Source of the DNA: Methanobacteriota archaeon
Lineage (GTDB): Archaea; Thermoplasmatota; Thermoplasmata; RBG-16-68-12
Reading direction: 5' to 3'
NCBI GenBank assembly: GCA_005878635.1
Contig: VBLS01000168.1
Location: 1-14,237 of the forward strand
Length of the DNA stretch: 14,237 bases
Part shown: positions 6,606-12,989 of the stretch, piece by piece
Layout of the letters: each line of letters begins with the position of its first letter
Position numbering within the stretch: the stretch's first letter is position 1
Position numbers and translations under genes: made by a program
Notes under the pieces: model-generated
The model's database searches: none
The model's input: only the letters and a program-made list of their open reading frames with translations
Told to the model about the DNA's origin: nothing

Positions 6606-7834
6606 AGGTCCCGGGCCAGCCGGAGGTCAACATCGGCGTCGTCGGACATGTCGACCATGGGAAGTCCACCTTGACCGAGCGGCTCACGGGGGAGCGGACG
6701 GACCGACACAGCGAGGAGATCAAGCGGGGCATTTCGATCCGCCTCGGCTACGCGGACATGGCGATCTACAAATGTCCGAAGGACGCGGAGCCCGCCGCGT
6801 ACCAGACCACGGAGGTCTGCAAGACCCACAACGTGAAGGGCGAGCTCCAGCGCATCGTTTCCTTCGTCGACTCGCCAGGGCATGAGACGCTCATGGCCAC
6901 GATGCTGAGCGGGGCCGCGATCATGGACGGCGCCCTGCTCGTCATCGCGGCGAACGAGGATTGCCCGCAGCCGCAGACGAAGGAGCATCTGATGGCCCTC
7001 GGCATCATCGGCGTCGACAAGATCATCATCGTGCAGAACAAGATCGACATCGTCGACCCGAAGCAGGCGGAGGAGAACTACAAGCAGATCCTCGCGTTCG
7101 TCAAGGGCACCGTCGCGGAAGGCGCGCCGATCGTCCCCGTGAGCGCGCATCACGACGTCAACCTGGACGTCCTCCTGATGATGATTCAGAAAGTCATCCC
7201 GACGAAACCCCACGACGAGACGAGGCCCGCGCGGATGTACGTCGCCCGGTCCTTCGACGTGAACCAGCCCGGCATTTCCCCGGAGAAGATCGTCGGCGGG
7301 GTCATGGGCGGCAGCCTGATCCAGGGCCGGACAAAAGTCGGGGAGGAGATCGAGATCTCTCCGGGGAGGCAGGTCACGGTCGGGAACCGGACGGAATGGA
7401 GGAACCTCACGACCTCGATCCGATCCCTCCATAGCGGAGGCGCCCCGCGGAAGGAAGTTCGGCCGGGCGGACTCATCGCGATCGGCACGAACCTCGATCC
7501 CGTCCTGACGAAAGCGGACGGCCTCGTCGGCCGCGTCGTCGGACCCCCCGGGTCGCTCCCCGAGGTCGTGATGAAGATGTCCGTCGAGGTGAACCTCCTC
7601 GAGCGGGTCGTGGGGGTGCCGGAGGAGTTGAAGGTCGAGGGGATCAAGACCTCGGAGCCGCTCATGGTGTCCGTCGGGACCGCCACGACGGTCGGCGTCG
7701 TGACGTCGGCCCGGGAGAACCGCGCGGACATGGCCCTCAAGATCCCCGTCGTCGCCGAGCTCGGCCAACGGGTCGCCGTGTCCCGTCGCATCGGCGGAAA
7801 GTGGCGACTCATCGGGTATGGCGTGATCAAGTAG
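6602..7834 (+). CDS. eif2g: Translation initiation factor aIF2 subunit gamma
   Basis: A 410-residue GTPase, the usual length. It is the core of the heterotrimeric aIF2 that delivers initiator Met-tRNA to the small subunit. G1 is GHVDHGKS (15-22), the switch I region contains KRGISIRLGYAD, G3 is DSPGHE (90-95) and G4 is NKID (146-149). Domain II begins near MYVARSFDVNQPG, and domain III ends GGKWRLIGYGVIK. Most aIF2 gamma proteins carry a four-cysteine zinc knuckle in the G domain; here the equivalent stretch is C58-x2-D61 ... C73-x2-H76, so two cysteines are replaced. The ATG overlaps the S6e stop as ATGA. A much longer open frame reaches back to 6101, but its extra N-terminal part is out-of-frame S6e sequence and not real. 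Confidence 0.97.
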   Translation: MKVPGQPEVNIGVVGHVDHGKSTLTERLTGERTDRHSEEIKRGISIRLGYADMAIYKCPKDAEPAAYQTTEVCKTHNVKGELQRIVSFVDSPGHETLMATMLSGAAIMDGALLVIAANEDCPQPQTKEHLMALGIIGVDKIIIVQNKIDIVDPKQAEENYKQILAFVKGTVAEGAPIVPVSAHHDVNLDVLLMMIQKVIPTKPHDETRPARMYVARSFDVNQPGISPEKIVGGVMGGSLIQGRTKVGEEIEISPGRQVTVGNRTEWRNLTTSIRSLHSGGAPRKEVRPGGLIAIGTNLDPVLTKADGLVGRVVGPPGSLPEVVMKMSVEVNLLERVVGVPEELKVEGIKTSEPLMVSVGTATTVGVVTSARENRADMALKIPVVAELGQRVAVSRRIGGKWRLIGYGVIK

Positions 7835-7873
7835 GCGGTTAGGCAATCCGAATTCGACCAGGCCGGTCATCCA

Positions 7874-7893
7874 TTTCGTGCAGATTCACGAAA
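7874..7893. repeat. Palindromic repeat copy A (TTTCGTG-N6-CACGAAA)
   Basis: TTTCGTGCAGATTCACGAAA: 7-bp perfect arms around a 6-nt centre. It is one of three related copies in about 420 bp and the one furthest from the small gene, 61 bases beyond its stop codon. Confidence 0.8.
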
Positions 7894-7932
7894 CAGACTC
7901 GTTCGGCTCCCTGCGGCTCCGAAGGTTTCCGT

Positions 7933-7952
7933 TTTCGTGCAGATGCACGAAA
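7933..7952. repeat. Palindromic repeat copy B
   Basis: TTTCGTGCAGATGCACGAAA: 9-bp perfect arms (TTTCGTGCA/TGCACGAAA) around GA. It lies two bases beyond the stop codon of the minus-strand gene and 59 bp (centre to centre) from copy A. As RNA it would form a strong hairpin at the 3' end of that gene's message. Confidence 0.85.
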
Positions 7953-7954
7953 GT

Positions 7955-8266
7955 TCACCCGATCGTCGCGGGAGTCTTTTCGTGGTCGATGCCTGCGTGC
8001 GACAGGAATCCGTCAATTTCCGCCACCAGAGTTTGGCGGACGAACAAGACAGATTGGCCGAGATATCGGACGCCTTCCTTCTCGACGAAACCCGGGTATC
8101 GGTAAGTTCTCCCATTGGCCCGAGTCGTGTCGCCGTAGACGAATCGATAAACGTGTGCCGTGGTCGGGCGATCCTTGCTGTCCACGTCCCATGTGACGAT
8201 GAAGCCGGACTCGCGCGACCTTTGCCTCCCCTTGCGCACCCGGGCCATGGTGGTTTTCCGGACCAT
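7955..8266 (-). CDS. Small protein with possible Cas2-like (ferredoxin/RRM-type) fold, bracketed by palindromes
   Basis: 103 residues. After a basic N-terminus (MVRKTTMARVRKGRQR) comes a strand ending in an acidic motif, GFIVTWDVDSKDR (21-33), then a helix (PTTAHVYRFVYG). Next is an aromatic/charged hairpin (TYRYPGFVEKEGVRYLG), a strand GQSVLFV (70-76) and a final helix (LVAEIDGFLSHAGI). This beta-alpha-beta-beta-alpha order, with D-x-D after strand 1 and a G-Q-S-V-x-F strand, recalls Cas2 and VapD-type proteins. That is inference; no cas1 or CRISPR array is nearby. ATG at 8266 is favoured by GAGG 6 nt upstream; the in-frame ATG at 8248 is the alternative. Codons are noticeably less G/C-biased at third positions than in aIF2 gamma or pelA, which hints at acquisition. 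Palindrome copy C lies just upstream and copy B just downstream. Confidence 0.65.
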   Translation of the reverse strand: MVRKTTMARVRKGRQRSRESGFIVTWDVDSKDRPTTAHVYRFVYGDTTRANGRTYRYPGFVEKEGVRYLGQSVLFVRQTLVAEIDGFLSHAGIDHEKTPATIG

Positions 8267-8276
8267 GCAAATCCTC

Positions 8277-8296
8277 TTTCGTGTAAATACACGAAA
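8277..8296. repeat. Palindromic repeat copy C, over the promoter of the small gene
   Basis: TTTCGTGTAAATACACGAAA: 9-bp perfect arms around AA. It ends 10 bases before the ATG at 8266. On the minus strand its centre reads GTGTATTTACAC, the only AT-rich stretch upstream, so it could include the TATA box. A protein bound here would then block transcription. It may be both an operator and an element end. Confidence 0.85.
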
Positions 8297-8424
8297 TGCG
8301 GACCTCGGGTTCAATCCTCCCTCGGGAGAGCAGCGAAAGTGAAATTCCCGCGAGGTTTGCCCATCGACTTCTCTGGCCTTCACACGATACGGCCAAGAGG
8401 AAGGGCCCCCATCGCCAGACTCGA

Positions 8425-9459
8425 ATGCGCGTCCTCCACCGCGACCCGAAAACGGGAGAGATCAAGGTCCGCGTGGAGAACCCCGACGACCTGTGGCATC
8501 TCCACAATCTCCTCCAACCCAGCGATCTCGTCTGCGCCTCGACGTACCGGCGGGAGGACGTGAAGACGGACAAGCTTCGCCCGGAACGTGGCGAGAAAGT
8601 CCGCGTCACGCTCACGATCCGCGTCGAGGACGTCGAGTTCCAGGCCTTCTCGGACCGACTCCGGGTCTCCGGGGTCATCGTCGAAGGTCCCCAGGACCTC
8701 GGCCGACATCACACCCTGAACGTCGGCGTCGAGGACATCCTGTCGATCATCAAGACGTGGAAATCCCACGAGCTCCGGCGAATCGACGAGGCCGTCGCGG
8801 CCGCGCAGAAGCCCCTCGTGGCGTTCCTGTCCCTCGACGACGAGGAGGCCCTGATCGCCCAGCTGCGGCAATATGGGGTCCGTGAGCTGTCGACGGTCCG
8901 GGCGCCGGGGCACGGCAAGATGTTCCCCTCCGGAGACGCGCGGACCGCCTTCTTCGACGACATCCTCGTCCAGCTGCGGGCCACGGAGGTCGGGGAGGCG
9001 CTGGTCCTCGTCGGGCCCGGCTTCACGCGGGAGGCCTTCGTCGAGTACCTGAAGGCCCGCGATCCTCCCTTGGCGGCGAAGGTCCACGTCCATGGCACCG
9101 CGCATGCGGGGATGCAAGGGATTCAGGAGGCCCTCCGGGCGGGCGTCGGCGCCAAGGTATTCGGAGAAAGCCGGGTCGGATACGAGACGCAGCTCGTGGA
9201 GAAGCTCCTCGAGGCGATCGCCACGGACCGTCCGGTCGCCTATGGCCCGGCGGAGGTGCAGGAGTCGGCGGACGCCGGCGCGATCGAGACCCTCCTCGTG
9301 AGCGATGCCGTCGTACGCAACCCGGGGATCGAAGAGCTCATGCGGACCGCCGAGTCGGCCCGCGGAACCGTCGTCCTAGTGAGTCGCCACCACGAGGCGG
9401 GCAAGAAGCTCGAAGCGCTCGGGGGCATCGCCGCCCTCCTTCGGTTCGCGATCAAGTGA
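8425..9459 (+). CDS. pelA: Pelota (aPelota), ribosome rescue and mRNA surveillance factor
   Basis: 344 residues, the normal archaeal length. Pelota resembles eRF1 without the GGQ loop; with aEF1A and ABCE1 it splits ribosomes stalled on broken or stopless messages. The N-terminal Sm-like domain starts MRVLHRDPKTGEIKVRVEN, with DDLWHLHNLL at 21-30 and TLTIRVEDVEF at 62-72. The central domain has VGPGFTREAFVEYL (196-209) and FGESRVGYETQLVEKLLEA. The C-terminal domain has ETLLVSDAVVR (288-298) and HHEAGKKLEALGGIAALLRF (322-341), all hallmark motifs. The frame is open back to 8296, but conservation begins at the ATG at 8425. The 128-bp spacer before it holds no convincing TATA box, only weak AT-richness near 8336-8347 and 8380-8391. 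The hydrolase gene follows 48 bp downstream. Confidence 0.96.
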   Translation: MRVLHRDPKTGEIKVRVENPDDLWHLHNLLQPSDLVCASTYRREDVKTDKLRPERGEKVRVTLTIRVEDVEFQAFSDRLRVSGVIVEGPQDLGRHHTLNVGVEDILSIIKTWKSHELRRIDEAVAAAQKPLVAFLSLDDEEALIAQLRQYGVRELSTVRAPGHGKMFPSGDARTAFFDDILVQLRATEVGEALVLVGPGFTREAFVEYLKARDPPLAAKVHVHGTAHAGMQGIQEALRAGVGAKVFGESRVGYETQLVEKLLEAIATDRPVAYGPAEVQESADAGAIETLLVSDAVVRNPGIEELMRTAESARGTVVLVSRHHEAGKKLEALGGIAALLRFAIK

Positions 9460-9507
9460 CTCGTTCCCGGTCCTGTGGAAAAGCATAGTTCCAACGGAGG
9501 GATGCCC

Positions 9508-10407
9508 ATGTCCGGAGCCATGAGGGACCCGGTGCCGACGGCGAAGGGGAAACTCCCCGTCCTCGGTTACCGTTTGTTCTGGGAATCCTTCGGCTCGCCG
9601 GATCGTGGCACCGTCCTCTGCCTGCACGGCGGCCCGGGGGTTCCCCACGGATACCTCACCTGCCTCGCGGACCTCACCTCGTTCGGCTATCGGATCGTCT
9701 TCTACGACCAGCTCGGGGTCGGCAAGAGCGACCGGCCTCGAGGGACGTCCCTCTTCACGATCGAGCGCGCCGTCGAGGAAGCCGAGGGCGTCCGGAAGGC
9801 CCTAGGGCTCGGGAGGATCCACCTGCTGGGGAACAGCTACGGCGGCATGCTCGCGCTTGCCTACGCGATCATGTATCAACGTCATTTACGGAGCCTCGTC
9901 GTCGCGAGCGGGCTTCCGAGCGTGCCGGTCGCGAACGCGGAGCTCCGCCGTCTCGTGCGGACCTTGCCGAGCCGGGTCCAGCGGACGATCGAACGGCTCG
10001 AGCGTGAGGAGGCCTTCGACAATCCCACGTACGCGCGAGCCGCGATGGCCTTCTACCGCCGCCACATCTGCCGCCTCCCGACGTGGCCTCGCGAGCTTAC
10101 GCGGGCGATGGGGGAACTCAGCCAGCCCGTCTACCGGACCATGTGGGGGCCCAGCGAGTTCGCGGTCCAAGGCTCCCTCCGCTACTGGGACATCACGGAT
10201 CAGCTGCCGGCGATCAAGGTGCCCACGCTCATCACCGGCGGAAAGTACGACGAGATCACCCCGCGCATCGCCCGAAGCATCCATCGAGGGATTCGCGGCT
10301 CGAAGATCGTGATTTTTCCGGAGAGCTCGCACCTCCCGATGCTGGAGGAACGGGAACGGTACATGCGCACCGTGGGCAATTTCCTTCGACGTCACGACGG
10401 CCGTTGA
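9508..10407 (+). CDS. pip: Proline iminopeptidase, tricorn-interacting factor F1 type
   Basis: 299 residues, an alpha/beta hydrolase of peptidase family S33. In Thermoplasma, F1 trims N-terminal residues (Pro and others) from peptides released by the proteasome and tricorn. The oxyanion signature HGGPG is at 40-44, the nucleophile elbow GNSYGG at 108-113 (Ser110), Asp248 sits in GGKYDEITP and His275 in ESSHLPMLEE. The cap region includes PVYRTMWGPSEF and SLRYWDITDQLPAIKVPTLIT, which closely match my memory of Thermoplasma F1, including the S/D/H spacing. The start at 9508 is favoured by GGAGG (9496-9500), 7 nt upstream. ATG 9502 and GTG 9475 are in-frame alternatives. Tricorn itself is not in the window. 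The gene is convergent with the DUF99 gene, with 35 bp between stops. Confidence 0.92.
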   Translation: MSGAMRDPVPTAKGKLPVLGYRLFWESFGSPDRGTVLCLHGGPGVPHGYLTCLADLTSFGYRIVFYDQLGVGKSDRPRGTSLFTIERAVEEAEGVRKALGLGRIHLLGNSYGGMLALAYAIMYQRHLRSLVVASGLPSVPVANAELRRLVRTLPSRVQRTIERLEREEAFDNPTYARAAMAFYRRHICRLPTWPRELTRAMGELSQPVYRTMWGPSEFAVQGSLRYWDITDQLPAIKVPTLITGGKYDEITPRIARSIHRGIRGSKIVIFPESSHLPMLEERERYMRTVGNFLRRHDGR

Positions 10408-10442
10408 GATCGACCCGCTTCCGGCCCGCCGTCGAATCGACC

Positions 10443-11015
10443 TCACGCCCGGCCGCGGGACTCGCCTCGCACAATCCCCGCCGCGATCAGATGGGCGATC
10501 CGGAGCGGTTCCGGGAGGACCCCCCGCACGATCGTGAGACGGAGGGCTTCGCGCACGGCCTCCCGGTCCGTGCCCACGTAGGAGATCCAGACGGAACCTT
10601 GGCCGAGGCGGACCGACTCGACCCGATGGCGGCGCATGAGACGCAGCCGGTCCGCCCAGTCGTCGAAGCGGCGTCGAAGGGCCGTTTCAATCGCCGCCAG
10701 GTCCGGCTTCCGGCGGGTCACCGTCACGACCGGACGGCCCACTTTCTCATGCAACGAGTCCACGTCGATCACGTTGAACCCGCCGACCGCGGTCCCGTCG
10801 ATCAGGATCATCGCGAGGCCCGCTCGGTAGCGAGAGCCCGCCACCATCGAGGCGATCCGGTCCGTGGCGTCGTGGCCGTCGACCTCCGCGATCGTCGTGA
10901 GGACGCCCTCGATGTACGACGGCGCTTGGATGACGACCCCCACGACCGGGACCGATTCGTCGGAGAAATGGAAGGGAGCGTCGTCGATCCCGAGGAATCG
11001 GGACTTGGCCTTCAT
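10443..11015 (-). CDS. UPF0215/DUF99 family protein (endonuclease V-like fold)
   Basis: 190 residues, full length for the family. Signature motifs are FLGIDDAPF (7-15), VDGHDATDRI (45-54), MILIDGTAVGGFNVIDVDSL (69-88) and GRPVVTVTRRKPD (93-105), ending EPLRIAHLIAAGIVRGESRGRA. Known members are archaeal and related in fold to endonuclease V (RNase H-like), but no activity has been established as far as I know. Conserved acidic residues D11, D12, D46, D49 and D73 could bind metal; this is inference. It is the last gene of a minus-strand operon, starting 3 bp after the Pth2 stop, so the two are almost certainly cotranscribed and coupled. The pairing suggests an RNA- or translation-related role. 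Confidence 0.92.
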   Translation of the reverse strand: MKAKSRFLGIDDAPFHFSDESVPVVGVVIQAPSYIEGVLTTIAEVDGHDATDRIASMVAGSRYRAGLAMILIDGTAVGGFNVIDVDSLHEKVGRPVVTVTRRKPDLAAIETALRRRFDDWADRLRLMRRHRVESVRLGQGSVWISYVGTDREAVREALRLTIVRGVLPEPLRIAHLIAAGIVRGESRGRA

Positions 11016-11018
11016 TCG

Positions 11019-11372
11019 TCACATCAACTTGAGGCCGCCCGTCACCTGATCGACGAGGGCGTTCGGTCCCGGGCCGATGCCCACGCAGGTCACGGTCCCC
11101 GGCGGGAGCTCCGTGAGGCCCGCGTCCTCGACGAGCGCCGCGGTCAGGCCGACCGAGCGCGCGCGGTTGCGAAGGGCCTGGAGGTCGCCGACCGTGCCAC
11201 CCTTCACGACGACCTTCTTCTGTCCTTCCGCCCACCAGTCCGCGAACCACTTGCGGTGGTGCGTGCGCGCCTCGAACGCCGCCATGACCGCGGCGTGGGC
11301 GACCTGCACCGCGAGCTTGCCCCGCGACAGCTCGAGGTCCGAGCGGACCGCGATCACGAGCTTGTGGTCCAT
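11019..11372 (-). CDS. pth2: Peptidyl-tRNA hydrolase, archaeal/eukaryotic type (Pth2)
   Basis: 117 residues, the standard Pth2 length. It cleaves the ester bond of peptidyl-tRNAs dropped from stalled ribosomes, recycling the tRNA. It is unrelated in fold to bacterial Pth. Visible signatures are the start MDHKLVIAVRSDL, the catalytic/tRNA-binding helix SRGKLAVQVAHAAV (16-29, with K19, Q23 and H26), the strand KKVVVKGG, and the C-terminal AGLTELPPGTVTCVGIGPGP (84-103) with the conserved Pro-Gly-Thr turn. It lies between the DUF1616-like gene (12 bp upstream) and DUF99 (3 bp downstream). It complements Pelota elsewhere in the window, since both deal with the products of ribosome stalling. Confidence 0.96.
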   Translation of the reverse strand: MDHKLVIAVRSDLELSRGKLAVQVAHAAVMAAFEARTHHRKWFADWWAEGQKKVVVKGGTVGDLQALRNRARSVGLTAALVEDAGLTELPPGTVTCVGIGPGPNALVDQVTGGLKLM

Positions 11373-11384
11373 GCGCTCGCCCCG

Positions 11385-12005
11385 TCAATACAGCTCCGCC
11401 GCCCGTTCCTCTTCGAGCTGCTTCAGCTTCGCCTCGATCGCCTTGAGTTCCACGCGAGAGCGGTCTCGGACCTCTTCGTAATGAGAACGGGCGCCGGCCG
11501 ACTGCATCCGCATCCGACGTTCCGCGTCCTTGATCGTGCGGCGCAGGCCCTCCCGTTTCTCCGCGAGTTCTTGGAGCTGCAACCGGACGCGATGGTCCCG
11601 TTCCTCTTCCGTCAGCAGTTCGCCGGGCCCGGGTTTCGGGACCCGCGCGAGGGACGGATGCACCTTCGCCATCCAGGGGTAGGCGCCGCGCCACCAGCCG
11701 AGGGCGAAGAAGGCGAGTGAGAGGCCGATCAGGCCGCCCGCGATGTTCGGCCCGACGACGTAGCCGAGGCCCGTGCCCTCGTTGACGCCGAGGGAGTTCA
11801 GGAAGAACGACCAGAAGACCGTCACCGCGATCGAGAGGACGAGGCCGAGCGTGAGCCGGTAGAGGCCGTCGTACTCCCGGTCTAGCTCCCCTTTGCGAGG
11901 GTACAGGGCGTTGATGAGGAGGTATCCCGGCAGGAAGAAGAGGAGGATGAGGGCCCCGATCACGCGCGCCGTCGCGGCGATGGCGCCGAGGACATCGTCC
12001 GGCAA
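11385..12005 (-). CDS. DUF1616-like membrane protein with C-terminal coiled coil
   Basis: 206 residues. Three hydrophobic segments at about 8-34, 49-70 and 83-105 contain the FFLPGYLLINALYPRKGELD run typical of archaeal DUF1616 proteins. A Pro/Gly linker (VPKPGPG, 122-128) leads to a long charged helix, about 131-203, rich in Glu, Arg and Lys with heptad-like Leu spacing; it is probably a cytosolic coiled coil. Known DUF1616 proteins have no assigned function. The start is TTG: GGTGA lies 7 nt upstream and a TATA-like box 26 nt upstream, and no ATG is available. It heads the operon with pth2 and DUF99 and is divergent from the KaiC-like gene. It could anchor a complex at the membrane, but this is speculative. 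Confidence 0.8.
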   Translation of the reverse strand: MPDDVLGAIAATARVIGALILLFFLPGYLLINALYPRKGELDREYDGLYRLTLGLVLSIAVTVFWSFFLNSLGVNEGTGLGYVVGPNIAGGLIGLSLAFFALGWWRGAYPWMAKVHPSLARVPKPGPGELLTEEERDHRVRLQLQELAEKREGLRRTIKDAERRMRMQSAGARSHYEEVRDRSRVELKAIEAKLKQLEEERAAELY

Positions 12006-12026
12006 CGCGAGTTCACCGGCCGGAGT

Positions 12027-12035
12027 CTATTTGAA
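12027..12035 (-). promoter_or_regulatory. TATA-like box for the DUF1616-pth2-DUF99 operon
   Basis: The minus strand reads TTCAAATAG, centred 26 nt before the TTG at 12005. It predicts a leaderless or near-leaderless operon transcript. No equally good box is seen for the divergent KaiC-like gene; the patch near 12064-12072 is weak. Confidence 0.45.
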
Positions 12036-12105
12036 GGTTGTGCGGCGGACGATTCTCGGAGGGAAAGGCTTAGGCCGAGGCATAGGGCATCGGCTCCGCG
12101 GCGGC

Positions 12106-12831
12106 ATGAAGACGGACCGCGGTCGCATCAAGACGTACGTCCGGAGCTTGGACGACATCCTCGGAGGCGGGCTCCCCGCGGGGTTCGTGGTCCTCCTCAA
12201 CGGCGCGCCGGGGACGATGAAGTCGTCGTTCGCCTTCTCGATCCTGTACCAGAACGCCCTCCGGGAGGGCCGCAAGTCGGCCTACTTCACGCTGGAGCAG
12301 GGCAAGGGCCTGACCTTGGAGCACATGGCTTCCCTCGGGATGACGGATCCCGCGGCCAACGCGAACATCACGACGCTCGACATGGGGAACATCCGGAAGA
12401 ATTTGAACTACCTCCAGGGGCGGGGCACGTGGCTCGACTTGTTCAAGATGTACTGTACGAACGCGATGAAGGCCGATTCCCACACCGTGCTCGTCGTCGA
12501 CTCCCTCGACGTCCTCGAGGCGATGGCGAAGATGGAGGACCGGCGGTCCGAACTGTACTTCCTCTTCGAATGGTTGCGGAGCCTCGGCCCGCTGATCCTG
12601 CTGATCTCCGAAAAGCCTCTTGGATCCGGGACGGGCATGCATGCGCCGGAGGAGGCCTACCTCGCGGACGGGATCATCACGTTCGAGATGCAACCGACGT
12701 CGGACCTGTTCGTCCAACGACGGCTCCGCGTGGTCAAGATGCGGTCGACGAAACACGAGACCGGGTATTACGCTCTGTCCTTCGACGACGGCGGCTTCGA
12801 GATCACCCGCGCGGTCACCGGGACGTCGTAG
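12106..12831 (+). CDS. KaiC/RAD55-like RecA-fold ATPase, single domain
   Basis: 241 residues with one RecA-type ATPase domain. It opens with the family pattern VRSLDDILGGGLPAGFVVLL (12-31), followed by Walker A GAPGTMKSS (33-41). The strand AYFTLEQ (59-65) carries the likely catalytic Glu64, where KaiC usually has a Glu pair. Walker B is VLVVDSLDVL (128-137). The C-terminal part has ISEKPLGSGTG, the substrate-side loop of these proteins, and RRLRVVKMRSTKHETGYYAL. There is no second ATPase domain and no clock-type phosphorylation region. Archaeal single-domain KaiC-like proteins are often next to sensor kinases or receivers, as here, and are thought to act in signalling or motility control; the exact role is unknown. 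ATG 12106 is chosen because conservation begins there, although the frame is open upstream. Confidence 0.9.
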   Translation: MKTDRGRIKTYVRSLDDILGGGLPAGFVVLLNGAPGTMKSSFAFSILYQNALREGRKSAYFTLEQGKGLTLEHMASLGMTDPAANANITTLDMGNIRKNLNYLQGRGTWLDLFKMYCTNAMKADSHTVLVVDSLDVLEAMAKMEDRRSELYFLFEWLRSLGPLILLISEKPLGSGTGMHAPEEAYLADGIITFEMQPTSDLFVQRRLRVVKMRSTKHETGYYALSFDDGGFEITRAVTGTS

Positions 12832-12848
12832 GACGGCCGCCGGTCCGC

Positions 12849-12874
12849 CCGGATTTCGAACCCGGATTTCGAAC
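12849..12874 (+). repeat. Tandem 13-bp repeat upstream of the sensor gene
   Basis: CCGGATTTCGAAC occurs twice head to tail, and each unit contains the palindrome TTCGAA. The repeats lie about 40-60 bp upstream of the TATA box at 12911. A regulator-binding site is plausible. The 13-bp period is slightly more than one helical turn, placing both units on nearly the same face. Confidence 0.6.
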
Positions 12875-12889
12875 CCGATAATGTCACGT

Positions 12890-12905
12890 CCGGGAATGTC
12901 CCCGG
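12890..12905. promoter_or_regulatory. Inverted repeat CCGGG-N6-CCCGG just upstream of the TATA box
   Basis: 5-bp perfect arms ending 5 bases before the TATA element, where a BRE or an operator would sit. It is short and GC-rich, so chance is possible. Confidence 0.25.
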
Positions 12906-12910
12906 TAGGC

Positions 12911-12918
12911 CTTTATAC
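12911..12918 (+). promoter_or_regulatory. TATA box for the sensor gene
   Basis: CTTTATAC is a strong archaeal TATA match. It predicts transcription from about 12941 and a leader near 49 nt before the ATG at 12990. It indicates that the sensor gene has its own promoter, separate from the KaiC-like gene. Confidence 0.55.
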
Positions 12919-12989
12919 GGGCCGGGAGGATGGCTTCGCGTCCGCACGGCCCCCCAGGTCGAGGCGGTTCAGTCGCCCACCGGTGACCC

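Noticed and set aside
7898..7922. Direct repeat CGGCTCC-N3-CGGCTCC with TTCGG/CCGAA ends between palindromes A and B
   Set aside because: The repeat is short and GC-rich with no clear position relative to a promoter or gene end, so it is not separable from chance.
7874..8296. The three palindromes as a CRISPR array
   Set aside because: Spacings are uneven (59 bp and 344 bp centre to centre), the repeats are only 20 bp and fully palindromic, and a gene fills the longer gap.
8318..8335. CTCCC/GGGAG hairpin in the spacer before pelA
   Set aside because: It is a five-base stem with a two-base loop, too weak to call as a terminator or leader structure.
11893..12105. A 71-residue extension of the KaiC-like protein
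   Set aside because: It is basic, unconserved sequence antisense to the DUF1616-like gene. The family pattern starts at the ATG at 12106.
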